Source: Bacteroidales bacterium
GTDB lineage: Bacteria > Bacteroidota > Bacteroidia > Bacteroidales > P3
DNA length: 6,459 bases
Reading direction: 5' to 3'
Assembly: GCA_016281475.1 (NCBI GenBank)
Contig: JAEEIS010000106.1
Location: 1 to 6,459, forward strand
Shown piece by piece: positions 1 through 5,586 of this stretch (its first letter is position 1; every line of letters starts with the position of its first letter). The notes under the pieces were generated by a model. It saw only the letters and a list, made by a program, of their open reading frames with translations. It had not been told where the DNA came from and did not search any database. The position numbers were made by a program, and so were the translations under genes.

Positions 1-2
1 AA

Positions 3-56
3 GTGGGAATGGTAAGGGCAAAAGCCGAAATTGCACTGACAAACCTTGTCTACAAC
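3..56 (+). pseudogene. IS5-type transposase remnant (C-terminal end only)
   Basis: Reading from position 3, the frame gives VGMVRAKAEIALTNLVYN. This resembles the C-terminal helix of many Bacteroidetes IS5-group transposases (pattern: G-x-V-R-A-x-A-x-I-x-L-x-N-L-x-Y-N). After about position 56 the resemblance is lost: the frame turns into a Trp/Arg-rich stretch and then a stop, so the end looks frameshifted or joined to other DNA. The rest of the transposase would lie left of the window. The identification rests on a short motif recalled from family knowledge and is moderate at best. Confidence 0.4.
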
Positions 57-61
57 AATAC

Positions 62-196
62 TTGGTGCTGCCAGTGGTGGATGAAAAGGTTGTTGTGGAA
101 GGCTTGGTATGGAAAAATGAGGTGGCGAACTAGATTGTCGTCTCTGTCGATGAGATAAAGACTTACGATATGACAATCAACTATCAGGTGGATTGA
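62..196 (+). other. Degenerate coding-like stretch with an in-frame stop
   Basis: The frame beginning at position 2 reads as plausible protein (YLVLPVVDEKVVVEGLVWKN, then after a TAG at 131-133, IVVSVDEIKTYDMTINYQVD, ending with TGA at 194-196). It has no start codon and is interrupted, so it is at best a gene relic, possibly unrelated to the transposase tail that precedes it in another frame. I do not recognise the parent family. The bases from 197 to 264 show nothing I can name. Confidence 0.2.
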
Positions 197-264
197 CATA
201 CCCTAGTTGCACCAGTGTAACGGTTATAAAAGTCGAATCCTCTTCCGAAGGAGTAAAGCCGTAT

Positions 265-490
265 TATTGCTTGAATGCTTGATTGTGTTAATGTTTGAGT
301 GACTGACGCGGTCAAATTACTCAAACAATCAAACAATTACTATTGCTTGAATGCTTGATTGTGTTAATGTTTGAGTGGCCGGCGCGGTCAATTACTCAAA
401 CAATCAAGCAATTACTATTGCTTGAATGCTTGAGTGTGTTAATGTTTGAGTGGCTGGCGCGGTCAATTACTCAAACAATCAAGCAATCAG
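265..490. repeat. Three tandem copies of a 75-76 bp hairpin unit
   Basis: Copies lie at 265-340, 341-415 and 416-490, each starting TATTGCTTGAATGCTTGA. Copies 1 and 2 differ at about four bases plus one indel; copies 2 and 3 differ at a few positions. Each unit can fold on itself. In copy 2, 352-359 pairs with 403-410, 368-376 (TGTTTGAGT) pairs with 394-402 (ACTCAAACA), and an inner GC-rich stem pairs 377-381 with 385-389 around a GCG loop. The 5' arm carries an unpaired 8-nt bulge (360-367). Base changes in the inner stem between copies keep pairing (A-T becoming G-T, C-G becoming T-G), which suggests that the structure matters. No T-tract follows, so it is not a terminator array. The function is unknown. 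Confidence 0.85.
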
Positions 491-502
491 ACAATCAAAC
501 AA
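471..502. repeat. Octamer tandem array (TCARRCAA, four units)
   Basis: Four contiguous 8-mers, TCAAACAA, TCAAGCAA, TCAGACAA and TCAAACAA, overlap the end of the third 76-bp copy and extend past it. The same octamer in reverse complement (TTGCTTGA, ATGCTTGA, ATGTTTGA) builds the left arm of every larger unit, so the whole 265-502 region looks grown from one octamer. Expansion by replication slippage is a natural inference. Confidence 0.7.
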
Positions 503-537
503 TCCCTTCACATTCCTTCTATTCCCATTTTTTTTCG

Positions 538-545
538 TATTTTTG
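538..545 (+). promoter_or_regulatory. Bacteroidetes -7 promoter element for the GH28 gene
   Basis: TATTTTTG matches the Bacteroidetes primary sigma factor -7 consensus TAnnTTTG exactly. It lies 23 nt before the ATG at 569, which would give a short leader of roughly 15-20 nt. The expected TTTG at -33 is not present at the usual spacing; only T/C-rich sequence (TTCCTTCT, 513-520) is there, so the upstream half is weak. The hairpin array ends just upstream, about 35 bp before this element. Confidence 0.55.
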
Positions 546-568
546 CAGTTTGATAATAAACACGTATT

Positions 569-2542
569 ATGAGACGCACCATTCTATTTCTTGTACTTGC
601 AATGGCCTTGCAGCCTTGCGGGGCACAACGATTGTTTGTTACCGATTTTGGAGCCAAGGGCGACGGCATCACCCTCTGTACCCGCAGCCTGCAGGCGGCT
701 ATCGACAGTGCCAACGCTATCTATACCCGCAACGGGGAGTTACAGACTGTCATCCTGCCCCCAGGGCAATATGTGAGCGGCAGCATCTACCTGAAAAACG
801 GCGTGACGCTGATGATTGGCGAGGGCGCAACTTTGCTGGGCTCGACCAACCCGTTCGACTATGTGAAAGACCCCTACTGCCGCTGGACGGCTTTCATTTT
901 TGCCGTGAAGCAGCACGACATCGGCATCACCGGCAAGGGCACCATCGACGGTCGTGGTTGGGAGGTTGCAAACCAAATGGTGGAATACATACACATAGGA
1001 TTGGTGGAAGACCCCCTCAAATACGACCGCCCCAACGAAACCAACCGCCCCGAGAACATCCACTTCCGCGAGTGCGAAAACGTCACCATCAGTCGCATCA
1101 CGTTGCGCAATCCTGGAAGCTGGAACCAGCAGTACGACCAGTGCCGCCACGTGGTGATTGAGGACCAGACGGTGGACAGCAAGTCGTACTGGAACAACGA
1201 CGGGGTGGACATAGTGGACTGCAGCGACGTGGTGATTCGCAACTGCACGATGGACGCTGCCGACGATGTGTTCTGCTTCAAGAGCCACAGCGTGGACGGC
1301 GTGTGTGAGAACGTGACGGTGGAGAACTGCGTGGGACGTTCCTCTGCCAACGGCATCAAGTTCGGAACCATGACGCGAGGCAAGTTCCGCCATTTCCGTT
1401 TCCGCAACATCGTGCTGCGCGACACCTACCGCAGCGCCATCACCATTGCCAGCGTGGACGGTGCCACGGTGGAGGACATCGAGATTGACGGCCTCCGCGC
1501 CACCCACACAGGTAATCCCCTCTTCCTGCGCTTCGCCGAACGCCGCGAGGGGAAAGGCACACCCTGCCTGAAGGACATCGTGATACGCAACGTAGAGGTG
1601 GACGTGCCGCTCGACAAGCCCGACGCAGGCTACAGCTACGAGGGTCCTGTGGAAGACCTGCCACGCAACATCTCACCTTCTAGTATTGTGGGCACACCCG
1701 GACATCGCATACAGAATGTGCTGTTAGAAAACATCGTATTCTCCTACCCCGGCCATGCCGACACTGCATACGCCTATCGCGGTTGCTCGCCCGAGGAGCT
1801 GGCAGCCATCCCCGAATGGGAGCGACGCTACCCTGAATTCTCAATGTGGAAGGAGCTGCCCGCCTGGGGACTCTACATCCGCCATGCCGACAACATCACC
1901 CTGCGCAACGTCACCCTGCGGCTGGGAGGCGAGGACTACCGTCCCGCCATCGTGGCGGACGATGTGAACGACTTACAAATTGAAAATGGAAAAGTGCAAT
2001 TTGAAAATCATACGGGCACAGCAGCCAATTCCCAACTAATCGCCAATAATTGCGGGAAAATAAAGAATAAGACTAAAACGCTAACCCTAAAGAGACAAAA
2101 GGGCAGCACCAAGCCCGCCGTTGACGCTTCGCAAACCTCGTCCGACATCATTCTGGCACAGGACAACAGCACCCCCTGTTCAGAGGGGGCGACACTGTAC
2201 AAGGCCTCGCTGTTCGGCTGCAAAAGCAACGGCACCACGCTCAACACCACCTCCATCCAACGCGCCATCGACCACATCGCCAGCCAAGGAGGCGGCACAC
2301 TGGTCTTCGAAGTGGGCCGCTACCTCACAGGCAGCATCCACCTGCGACCGGGCGTGAACATACAGCTGAACGAGGGTGCCATCCTAGTTGCCTCGCCCAA
2401 TATCCACGACTATGACACCGCCGACGGTGTACCTACGCTTATCATCGGTGCCCACGACGAAGGGCATTCGCTCATCTGCGGATTGGGCTTCGTCCAACCC
2501 ACTCTCCCCGATGTCCGTCTTTTCTCTTCGGACATAGAATAA
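569..2542 (+). CDS. Secreted GH28-family glycoside hydrolase with truncated second GH28-like segment
   Basis: 657-residue protein of the polygalacturonase-like family GH28, expected to hydrolyse pectic polysaccharide (galacturonan or rhamnogalacturonan type) outside the cytoplasm. Residues 1-19 form a signal peptide ending CGA before Gln; the Cys is not in a good lipobox, so the product is probably periplasmic. Residues 26-90 are the N-terminal strand region (DFGAKGDG, later GSIYLKNGVTL), followed by a right-handed beta-helix to about 470. Catalytic motifs seen: NNDGVD (209-214, equivalent to NTD) and DD (232-233). The usual GHG is replaced by SSANGIKFGT (258-267), as in the Bacteroidetes subgroup I recall, and YRS (287-289) takes the place of RIK. 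Residues 470-540 are a polar linker, and 541-657 repeat a second GH28-type N-terminal region (FGCKSNGTTLNT, GGGTLVF, GRYLTGSI) that ends before any catalytic motif. The start is supported by the signal peptide and the promoter 23 nt upstream. The exact substrate is not known. Confidence 0.9.
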   Translation: MRRTILFLVLAMALQPCGAQRLFVTDFGAKGDGITLCTRSLQAAIDSANAIYTRNGELQTVILPPGQYVSGSIYLKNGVTLMIGEGATLLGSTNPFDYVKDPYCRWTAFIFAVKQHDIGITGKGTIDGRGWEVANQMVEYIHIGLVEDPLKYDRPNETNRPENIHFRECENVTISRITLRNPGSWNQQYDQCRHVVIEDQTVDSKSYWNNDGVDIVDCSDVVIRNCTMDAADDVFCFKSHSVDGVCENVTVENCVGRSSANGIKFGTMTRGKFRHFRFRNIVLRDTYRSAITIASVDGATVEDIEIDGLRATHTGNPLFLRFAERREGKGTPCLKDIVIRNVEVDVPLDKPDAGYSYEGPVEDLPRNISPSSIVGTPGHRIQNVLLENIVFSYPGHADTAYAYRGCSPEELAAIPEWERRYPEFSMWKELPAWGLYIRHADNITLRNVTLRLGGEDYRPAIVADDVNDLQIENGKVQFENHTGTAANSQLIANNCGKIKNKTKTLTLKRQKGSTKPAVDASQTSSDIILAQDNSTPCSEGATLYKASLFGCKSNGTTLNTTSIQRAIDHIASQGGGTLVFEVGRYLTGSIHLRPGVNIQLNEGAILVASPNIHDYDTADGVPTLIIGAHDEGHSLICGLGFVQPTLPDVRLFSSDIE

Positions 2543-2569
2543 GTAATAACCACTGACAACCAATACATT

Positions 2570-2604
2570 GGTGGCATATTTCTCATGCCACCTTTCTTTT
2601 TCTA
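2570..2604 (+). terminator. Rho-independent terminator after the GH28 gene
   Basis: GGTGGCAT (2570-2577) pairs perfectly with ATGCCACC (2585-2592) across a 7-nt loop, and is followed by the T-rich run TTTCTTTTTCT. It begins 27 nt after the stop codon at 2540-2542, so it closes the GH28 transcript and separates it from the gene at 2713. Confidence 0.85.
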
Positions 2605-2712
2605 TGAAAAAAATTTGCAAAGGCTGTAACAAAACGCCCCCATTTTGCTACTTATAGGCATGATGCATCAAAACAATCTTTCGTTATTAATTCACAAAAC
2701 ACCTCTACAAAG

Positions 2713-3303
2713 ATGAAAAAGTCAATTCTCCTCATTGCCGCCGCACTATTGCTTTGCGGCAAAGTCAACGCCCAAGAGATAGCTCTTGCCACCAACACCG
2801 ACATTAATGCCGAATTGAGTTTGGCCGCCAATCTGCAAACTGACATGTCTGGCACCCCCACCCTCGACTACACTGCTGCACCGTCTGCCAATCTAAACAG
2901 CAACTATAACCTACAATACTCCTCCCCACGCAAGGGCTGGGGTATCGCCTGCATCATTGCTGGTGGTCTGACCATGACAGGCGGACTCTCGGTATGGCTG
3001 TTTGGCGACACATTCAACAAGGTCTCTAGCACCATGCCAACCGGTTTCGAACCCAACCCCGAGTACCAGCAAGCTACAGGAGCTGTCAGCCAAGGTATCA
3101 AGACCGCCGGTATCATCGGCACGGTTCTTGGTGCCGCTTTGGTCGCCACTGGCATCGTGCTGGTAGCTGGCGACAAAGGTTCTGGCAATCGCCGTCATCG
3201 CCGCTACTCCGAGAACCTGCTGGCTCCCCAACCATACACCGGCGAGTGGACTCTCAGCCTTAATGCCGGTCCCACCAGCGGTGGATTAACTTTGACGTTT
3301 TGA
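2713..3303 (+). CDS. Exported protein with two glycine-rich hydrophobic segments, function unknown
   Basis: 196 residues; I do not recognise a named family. Residues 1-20 look like a cleavable signal peptide (hydrophobic core, then VNA before QE). A polar stretch rich in Ala, Asn and Thr (21-72) follows. Two glycine-rich hydrophobic segments, about 75-98 (GWGIACIIAGGLTMTGGLSV) and 130-152 (KTAGIIGTVLGAALVATGIV), could be transmembrane helices around a roughly 30-residue loop. Next comes a basic patch (RRHRRY, 160-165) and a C-terminal strand-like stretch ending in Phe. Segments of the form GxGIxxAGxxxTGxG recur in uncharacterised Bacteroidetes envelope proteins. The gene sits 108 nt past the terminator at 2570-2604, so it should have its own promoter; I find only a poor candidate (TTTG at 2614-2617 and CCATTTTG at 2640-2647). 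The start is supported by the signal peptide. Confidence 0.75.
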   Translation: MKKSILLIAAALLLCGKVNAQEIALATNTDINAELSLAANLQTDMSGTPTLDYTAAPSANLNSNYNLQYSSPRKGWGIACIIAGGLTMTGGLSVWLFGDTFNKVSSTMPTGFEPNPEYQQATGAVSQGIKTAGIIGTVLGAALVATGIVLVAGDKGSGNRRHRRYSENLLAPQPYTGEWTLSLNAGPTSGGLTLTF

Positions 3304-3333
3304 GCGATAGTAAAAGAAATTAAGAGTAAAAAT

Positions 3334-3434
3334 GGGAGTTAAAGTGGACTAATGTTTTGATTACGTTATTGTGATAGTAACATTAACGTATTCACACGTT
3401 AACTCATTCATAGGTATAGTCCTATTTAACTCCC
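3334..3434. repeat. 101 bp element bounded by 18 bp imperfect inverted repeats
   Basis: GGGAGTTAAAGTGGACTA (3334-3351) and TAGTCCTATTTAACTCCC (3417-3434) are inverted repeats matching at 16 of 18 positions. The 65-nt core holds further inverted repeats: TAATGTT (3350-3356) with AACATTA (3379-3385), and TTAACG (3383-3388) with CGTTAA (3397-3402). The element fills most of the 149-bp gap between the genes at 2713 and 3453 and ends 18 nt before the second ATG. It could be a leader structure, an operator region or a small MITE-like relic. I see no clear target-site duplication. Confidence 0.6.
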
Positions 3435-3452
3435 CTTTATAACGTAGCAACT

Positions 3453-3950
3453 ATGACTATTAGACAACATAAAGCAATCATCTTGTTTGTTGCCATATTG
3501 GCAATGACCACCGCCTGCTCCAAAGAGAACGAGACAGGTGGCAACACACCCCCTACGCCTGAGACACAAGGCAGACTGTACAACACCCGTTGGCAGACAA
3601 CCTACGACGACCACTCCATTATGGACGAGGGGTATTATCAAGACCACTACTATGTGTACCGTTGTACCGACGTGATCCACTTTAGCAACAACAATAGTGG
3701 AACGAGGCACATAGACAAGGAAGTCTATGACCTGATAGCACAAGAGACCACAGGCGAGCACGCCGACAGCACGATACGCTTCACCTACGTATATAGAGGG
3801 GGCGACTCGCAATATGGGCCCGGGGTGATCTATTGGGAAAACGGCGACAGCAACAAGTTCTATGTGCAGAACATAGGCGGAGAGCGCATCTATGTGGAAG
3901 GTCTTGAGCGTCCAGACTATAACCCTCCCTGCTTCTATCTCGTACAATAA
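3453..3950 (+). CDS. Small lipoprotein, function unknown
   Basis: 165 residues. The N-terminus is a lipoprotein signal: basic start, hydrophobic core (AIILFVAILAM), lipobox TTAC with lipidated Cys22. The residues after the Cys (SKENE) are charged and acidic, which resembles the lipoprotein surface-export signals described in Bacteroidetes, so surface display is possible; this is inference. A Gly/Pro/Thr-rich tether (28-39) leads to a compact domain of about 125 residues rich in Tyr, Asp and alternating hydrophobic residues (LYNTRWQTTY, DVIHFSNNNSG, TIRFTYVY, RIYVEGLE), which suggests a beta-barrel or sandwich. The overall pattern (W near the start, then HFxNNxSG) faintly resembles the lipocalin-like fold proposed for the next gene, but I cannot assign it. 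The gene follows the inverted-repeat element and precedes a second lipoprotein gene by 77 nt. Confidence 0.8.
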   Translation: MTIRQHKAIILFVAILAMTTACSKENETGGNTPPTPETQGRLYNTRWQTTYDDHSIMDEGYYQDHYYVYRCTDVIHFSNNNSGTRHIDKEVYDLIAQETTGEHADSTIRFTYVYRGGDSQYGPGVIYWENGDSNKFYVQNIGGERIYVEGLERPDYNPPCFYLVQ

Positions 3951-3961
3951 CAGTTACATTC

Positions 3962-4002
3962 ACGTCGCCATACAATAGAAACAGTGTGGCGACGTTACTC
4001 TT
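3962..4002 (+). terminator. Strong hairpin between the two lipoprotein genes (terminator or attenuator)
   Basis: ACGTCGCCATAC (3962-3973) pairs with GTGTGGCGACGT (3984-3995), 12 bp with one G-T pair and a 10-nt loop. It starts 11 nt after the stop of the gene at 3453. The downstream TACTCTT is only a weak T-tract, so termination may be partial; it could instead protect the 3' end of the upstream message. A promoter-like TATAGTTTG (4002-4010), one base longer than the Bacteroidetes -7 consensus, follows and could restart transcription for the next gene. Confidence 0.6.
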
Positions 4003-4027
4003 ATAGTTTGATTATTAATAATTAGAT

Positions 4028-4504
4028 ATGAAAAAGATATTATTATGCACGACACTCATTGCACTCACTGCAATGACAGCCTGTAGCAATAAAGACACAT
4101 TCGGCTATGACGAACTGATTGTTGGCAAGTGGGAAGTGTCAAGCTATTATCATTGGTGCCACGACTTTACCGACGAGAGTCTGTCGGGGGATGTGACTTA
4201 CACACTGCCAGACACTAATTATATCGGCTATGACTCGGTAGAATTTAATGCCGACGGAACCATGCGCTGGCACATGAACGACCTTTATGTCAGCCAAGGA
4301 ATGTATAGCGACCCATACAGAAACTTCAAATGGCATGTCAACGGTGACTCACTATTTATCGAGAATGAGACGAGTTTCGAAATAAAGGTACTGAACAGTG
4401 AGAATCTTGCCATCGAGTACTACACAAATAACGGCCATCCCGAGTACAGCCACCACCACTTGGAACAGATAAACCGCTACACATTCAAACGCACACAACG
4501 ATAG
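4028..4504 (+). CDS. Lipocalin-like lipoprotein
   Basis: 158 residues. The lipoprotein signal has hydrophobic core ILLCTTLIALTAM and lipobox MTAC with Cys19. The mature part follows the pattern of the short Bacteroidetes lipocalin-like domain: GKWEVSSYY (33-41) as first strand, then SVEFNADGTMRW (70-81) with the typical F-x-x-D-G-T turn, FKWHVNGDSLFI (100-111), FEIKVLNSENLAIEYY (117-132) and a closing YTFKR (151-155). Members of this group are envelope-anchored small beta-barrels of mostly unknown ligand; many sit near other lipoprotein genes, as here. The ATG at 4028 gives a classical Lys-Lys signal peptide start. The gene ends 66 nt before the next small membrane-protein gene on the same strand, so co-transcription is possible. 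Confidence 0.8.
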   Translation: MKKILLCTTLIALTAMTACSNKDTFGYDELIVGKWEVSSYYHWCHDFTDESLSGDVTYTLPDTNYIGYDSVEFNADGTMRWHMNDLYVSQGMYSDPYRNFKWHVNGDSLFIENETSFEIKVLNSENLAIEYYTNNGHPEYSHHHLEQINRYTFKRTQR

Positions 4505-4570
4505 GTAATAGTTAATTAGTGACCTGACACGAACACATTCATACGGATCTTGTAAGTAACGCATACTACC

Positions 4571-4798
4571 ATGGACTATATCCTACCCATCATCTTCGGC
4601 TTCATCTTCTTCCTGACGGGAATATATATTTCGTATACTGCCCATCAGAATACAAATAGTCCATGGCATTCGCCATGGGACTGGGTACGCTATTGGGGGA
4701 TAGTCCGCAAGACAGGGGACAAATTCCAAAAATGGATATTTTTCATCAATATCGCATCGCTGGTTATTATGATAGTATTGCTTTTCATCCTCTCTTAA
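4571..4798 (+). CDS. Small two-helix membrane protein, paralogue of the next gene's N-terminus
   Basis: 75 residues with two predicted transmembrane helices (about 3-22 and 55-74) joined by a loop rich in Trp and basic residues (SPWHSPWDWVRYWGIVRKTG). The positive loop (R40, R46, K47 and others) predicts that the loop is cytoplasmic and both ends face the periplasm. It aligns along its full length with residues 1 to about 82 of the product of 4816-5565, sharing LTGxYISY, SxWHxW, VRKT and FQxWI. I know no function for the family. The start is supported by the matching context ACTACCATGGA at both genes. Its stop lies 17 nt before the next gene, which indicates one transcription unit. Confidence 0.75.
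   Translation: MDYILPIIFGFIFFLTGIYISYTAHQNTNSPWHSPWDWVRYWGIVRKTGDKFQKWIFFINIASLVIMIVLLFILS
4661..4678 (+). repeat. Perfect 7 bp hairpin inside the small membrane-protein gene
   Basis: CCATGGC (4661-4667) and GCCATGG (4672-4678) face each other across 4 nt (ATTC), with further pairing (AGT with ACT) beyond a one-base bulge. It encodes the repeated SPWHSPWDW motif in the cytoplasmic loop. The matching position in the duplicate gene does not keep the palindrome, so it may be incidental. Confidence 0.45.
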
Positions 4799-4815
4799 AA
4801 GGACATCCTACTACC

Positions 4816-5565
4816 ATGGAAATTGCTCTTATAATCATCTTCATTATCATTCACGTCCTGACGGGAGTGTATATTTCGTATGCGACTCGGTGGAATGAAG
4901 ATAGTCAATGGCATCCGTGGAACCGATGGCTTATGCCATGGAGATTGGACATCGTCATCTATTGGAAGATGGTCCGCAAGACAAGAAACAGTTTCCAGAT
5001 ATGGATTCTCATCATCCATATTGTATCCCTGATTGTCGCCATTGCACTGGCTGTCAATCTCCTCCCCAAAAATACAGTCCAAACATCTGCCGACCATGCC
5101 ACCGACGGCTGCTCAATGGTTAGGCTCGAGGGGGTCATTGATGAGGATTGGAACATTATTCAGAACAACTGCGAATATTGTGTGCGGCAATTAGATGCCG
5201 AGCACTACCTGTATATGGGGGAAAACCTCTCCGCCAAAGAGGTTCAGGCGTTGATGCCGCGCAACAAGGAGGAACTTCGTGCATTCTATCTGATGAGGGA
5301 GTACCCCTACAACATTTATGACGACTATTTTGGGGAACTGGCAGCGCAGTATGCCATAGCCGACAGCCTTGACTTGATGGAGCGTTTCCTGATGTGGTCC
5401 GTCTGGTGCGACAGCTGGGAATACCCTTGGGAAGTGGCGATAGAGATAGAGCAGCAGCACCCCGAGAAGTTCCGCCGCACCATCGAGCGAATATGGGACA
5501 AAGGCTGGATCGAATCCTATGAGGAATACCGCGATGAGTATATTAGATGGCGAGCTACCCATTAA
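4816..5565 (+). CDS. Inner-membrane protein with helical C-terminal domain and CxxC motif, function unknown
   Basis: 249 residues from ATG 4816. The frame is open upstream to 4663, but that part overlaps the previous gene; the 4816 start is chosen because residues 1-82 align with the whole preceding protein and the bases around the ATG are the same, and an AAGGA lies 14 nt upstream (4798-4802). Transmembrane helices are at about 3-22 and 61-82; the basic loop between them (RLDIVIYWKMVRKTR) should be cytoplasmic, which puts residues 85-249 in the periplasm. That domain looks mainly alpha-helical and acidic/aromatic, with four Cys: C99, a CEYC motif (119-122) and C198. Disulphide formation or metal binding is possible. 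I recognise no named family. The gene ends 21 bp from the stop of the convergent ATPase gene. Confidence 0.8.
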   Translation: MEIALIIIFIIIHVLTGVYISYATRWNEDSQWHPWNRWLMPWRLDIVIYWKMVRKTRNSFQIWILIIHIVSLIVAIALAVNLLPKNTVQTSADHATDGCSMVRLEGVIDEDWNIIQNNCEYCVRQLDAEHYLYMGENLSAKEVQALMPRNKEELRAFYLMREYPYNIYDDYFGELAAQYAIADSLDLMERFLMWSVWCDSWEYPWEVAIEIEQQHPEKFRRTIERIWDKGWIESYEEYRDEYIRWRATH

Positions 5566-5586
5566 TCGTCTCCGGCGACACGCCAA

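Noticed and set aside
228..262. tRNA 3'-end remnant or attachment site (GTCGAATCC resembles a T-arm)
   Set aside because: One T of the T-loop consensus is missing, and no matching acceptor or anticodon arm is found upstream.
265..490. CRISPR array
   Set aside because: The repeats are 75-76 bp, directly abutting, without unique spacers, and no cas genes are nearby.
740..1507. Long minus-strand open frame opposite the GH28 gene
   Set aside because: Its translation is a His/Val/Ala-rich shadow of the GH28 coding strand, which has clear family motifs.
2614..2647. Bacteroidetes promoter for the gene at 2713 (TTTG, then CCATTTTG)
   Set aside because: The -7 half lacks the TA, and the spacing of 22 nt is slightly too long; kept only as a weak possibility in the gene entry.
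3426..3947. Minus-strand open frame opposite the lipoprotein gene at 3453
   Set aside because: It mirrors a well-supported lipoprotein gene almost base for base and has no recognisable domain or signal.
4663..4815. Upstream extension of the long membrane-protein gene
   Set aside because: The extension is out of frame within the preceding gene and lacks resemblance to the paralogue; the ATG at 4816 fits the duplication.
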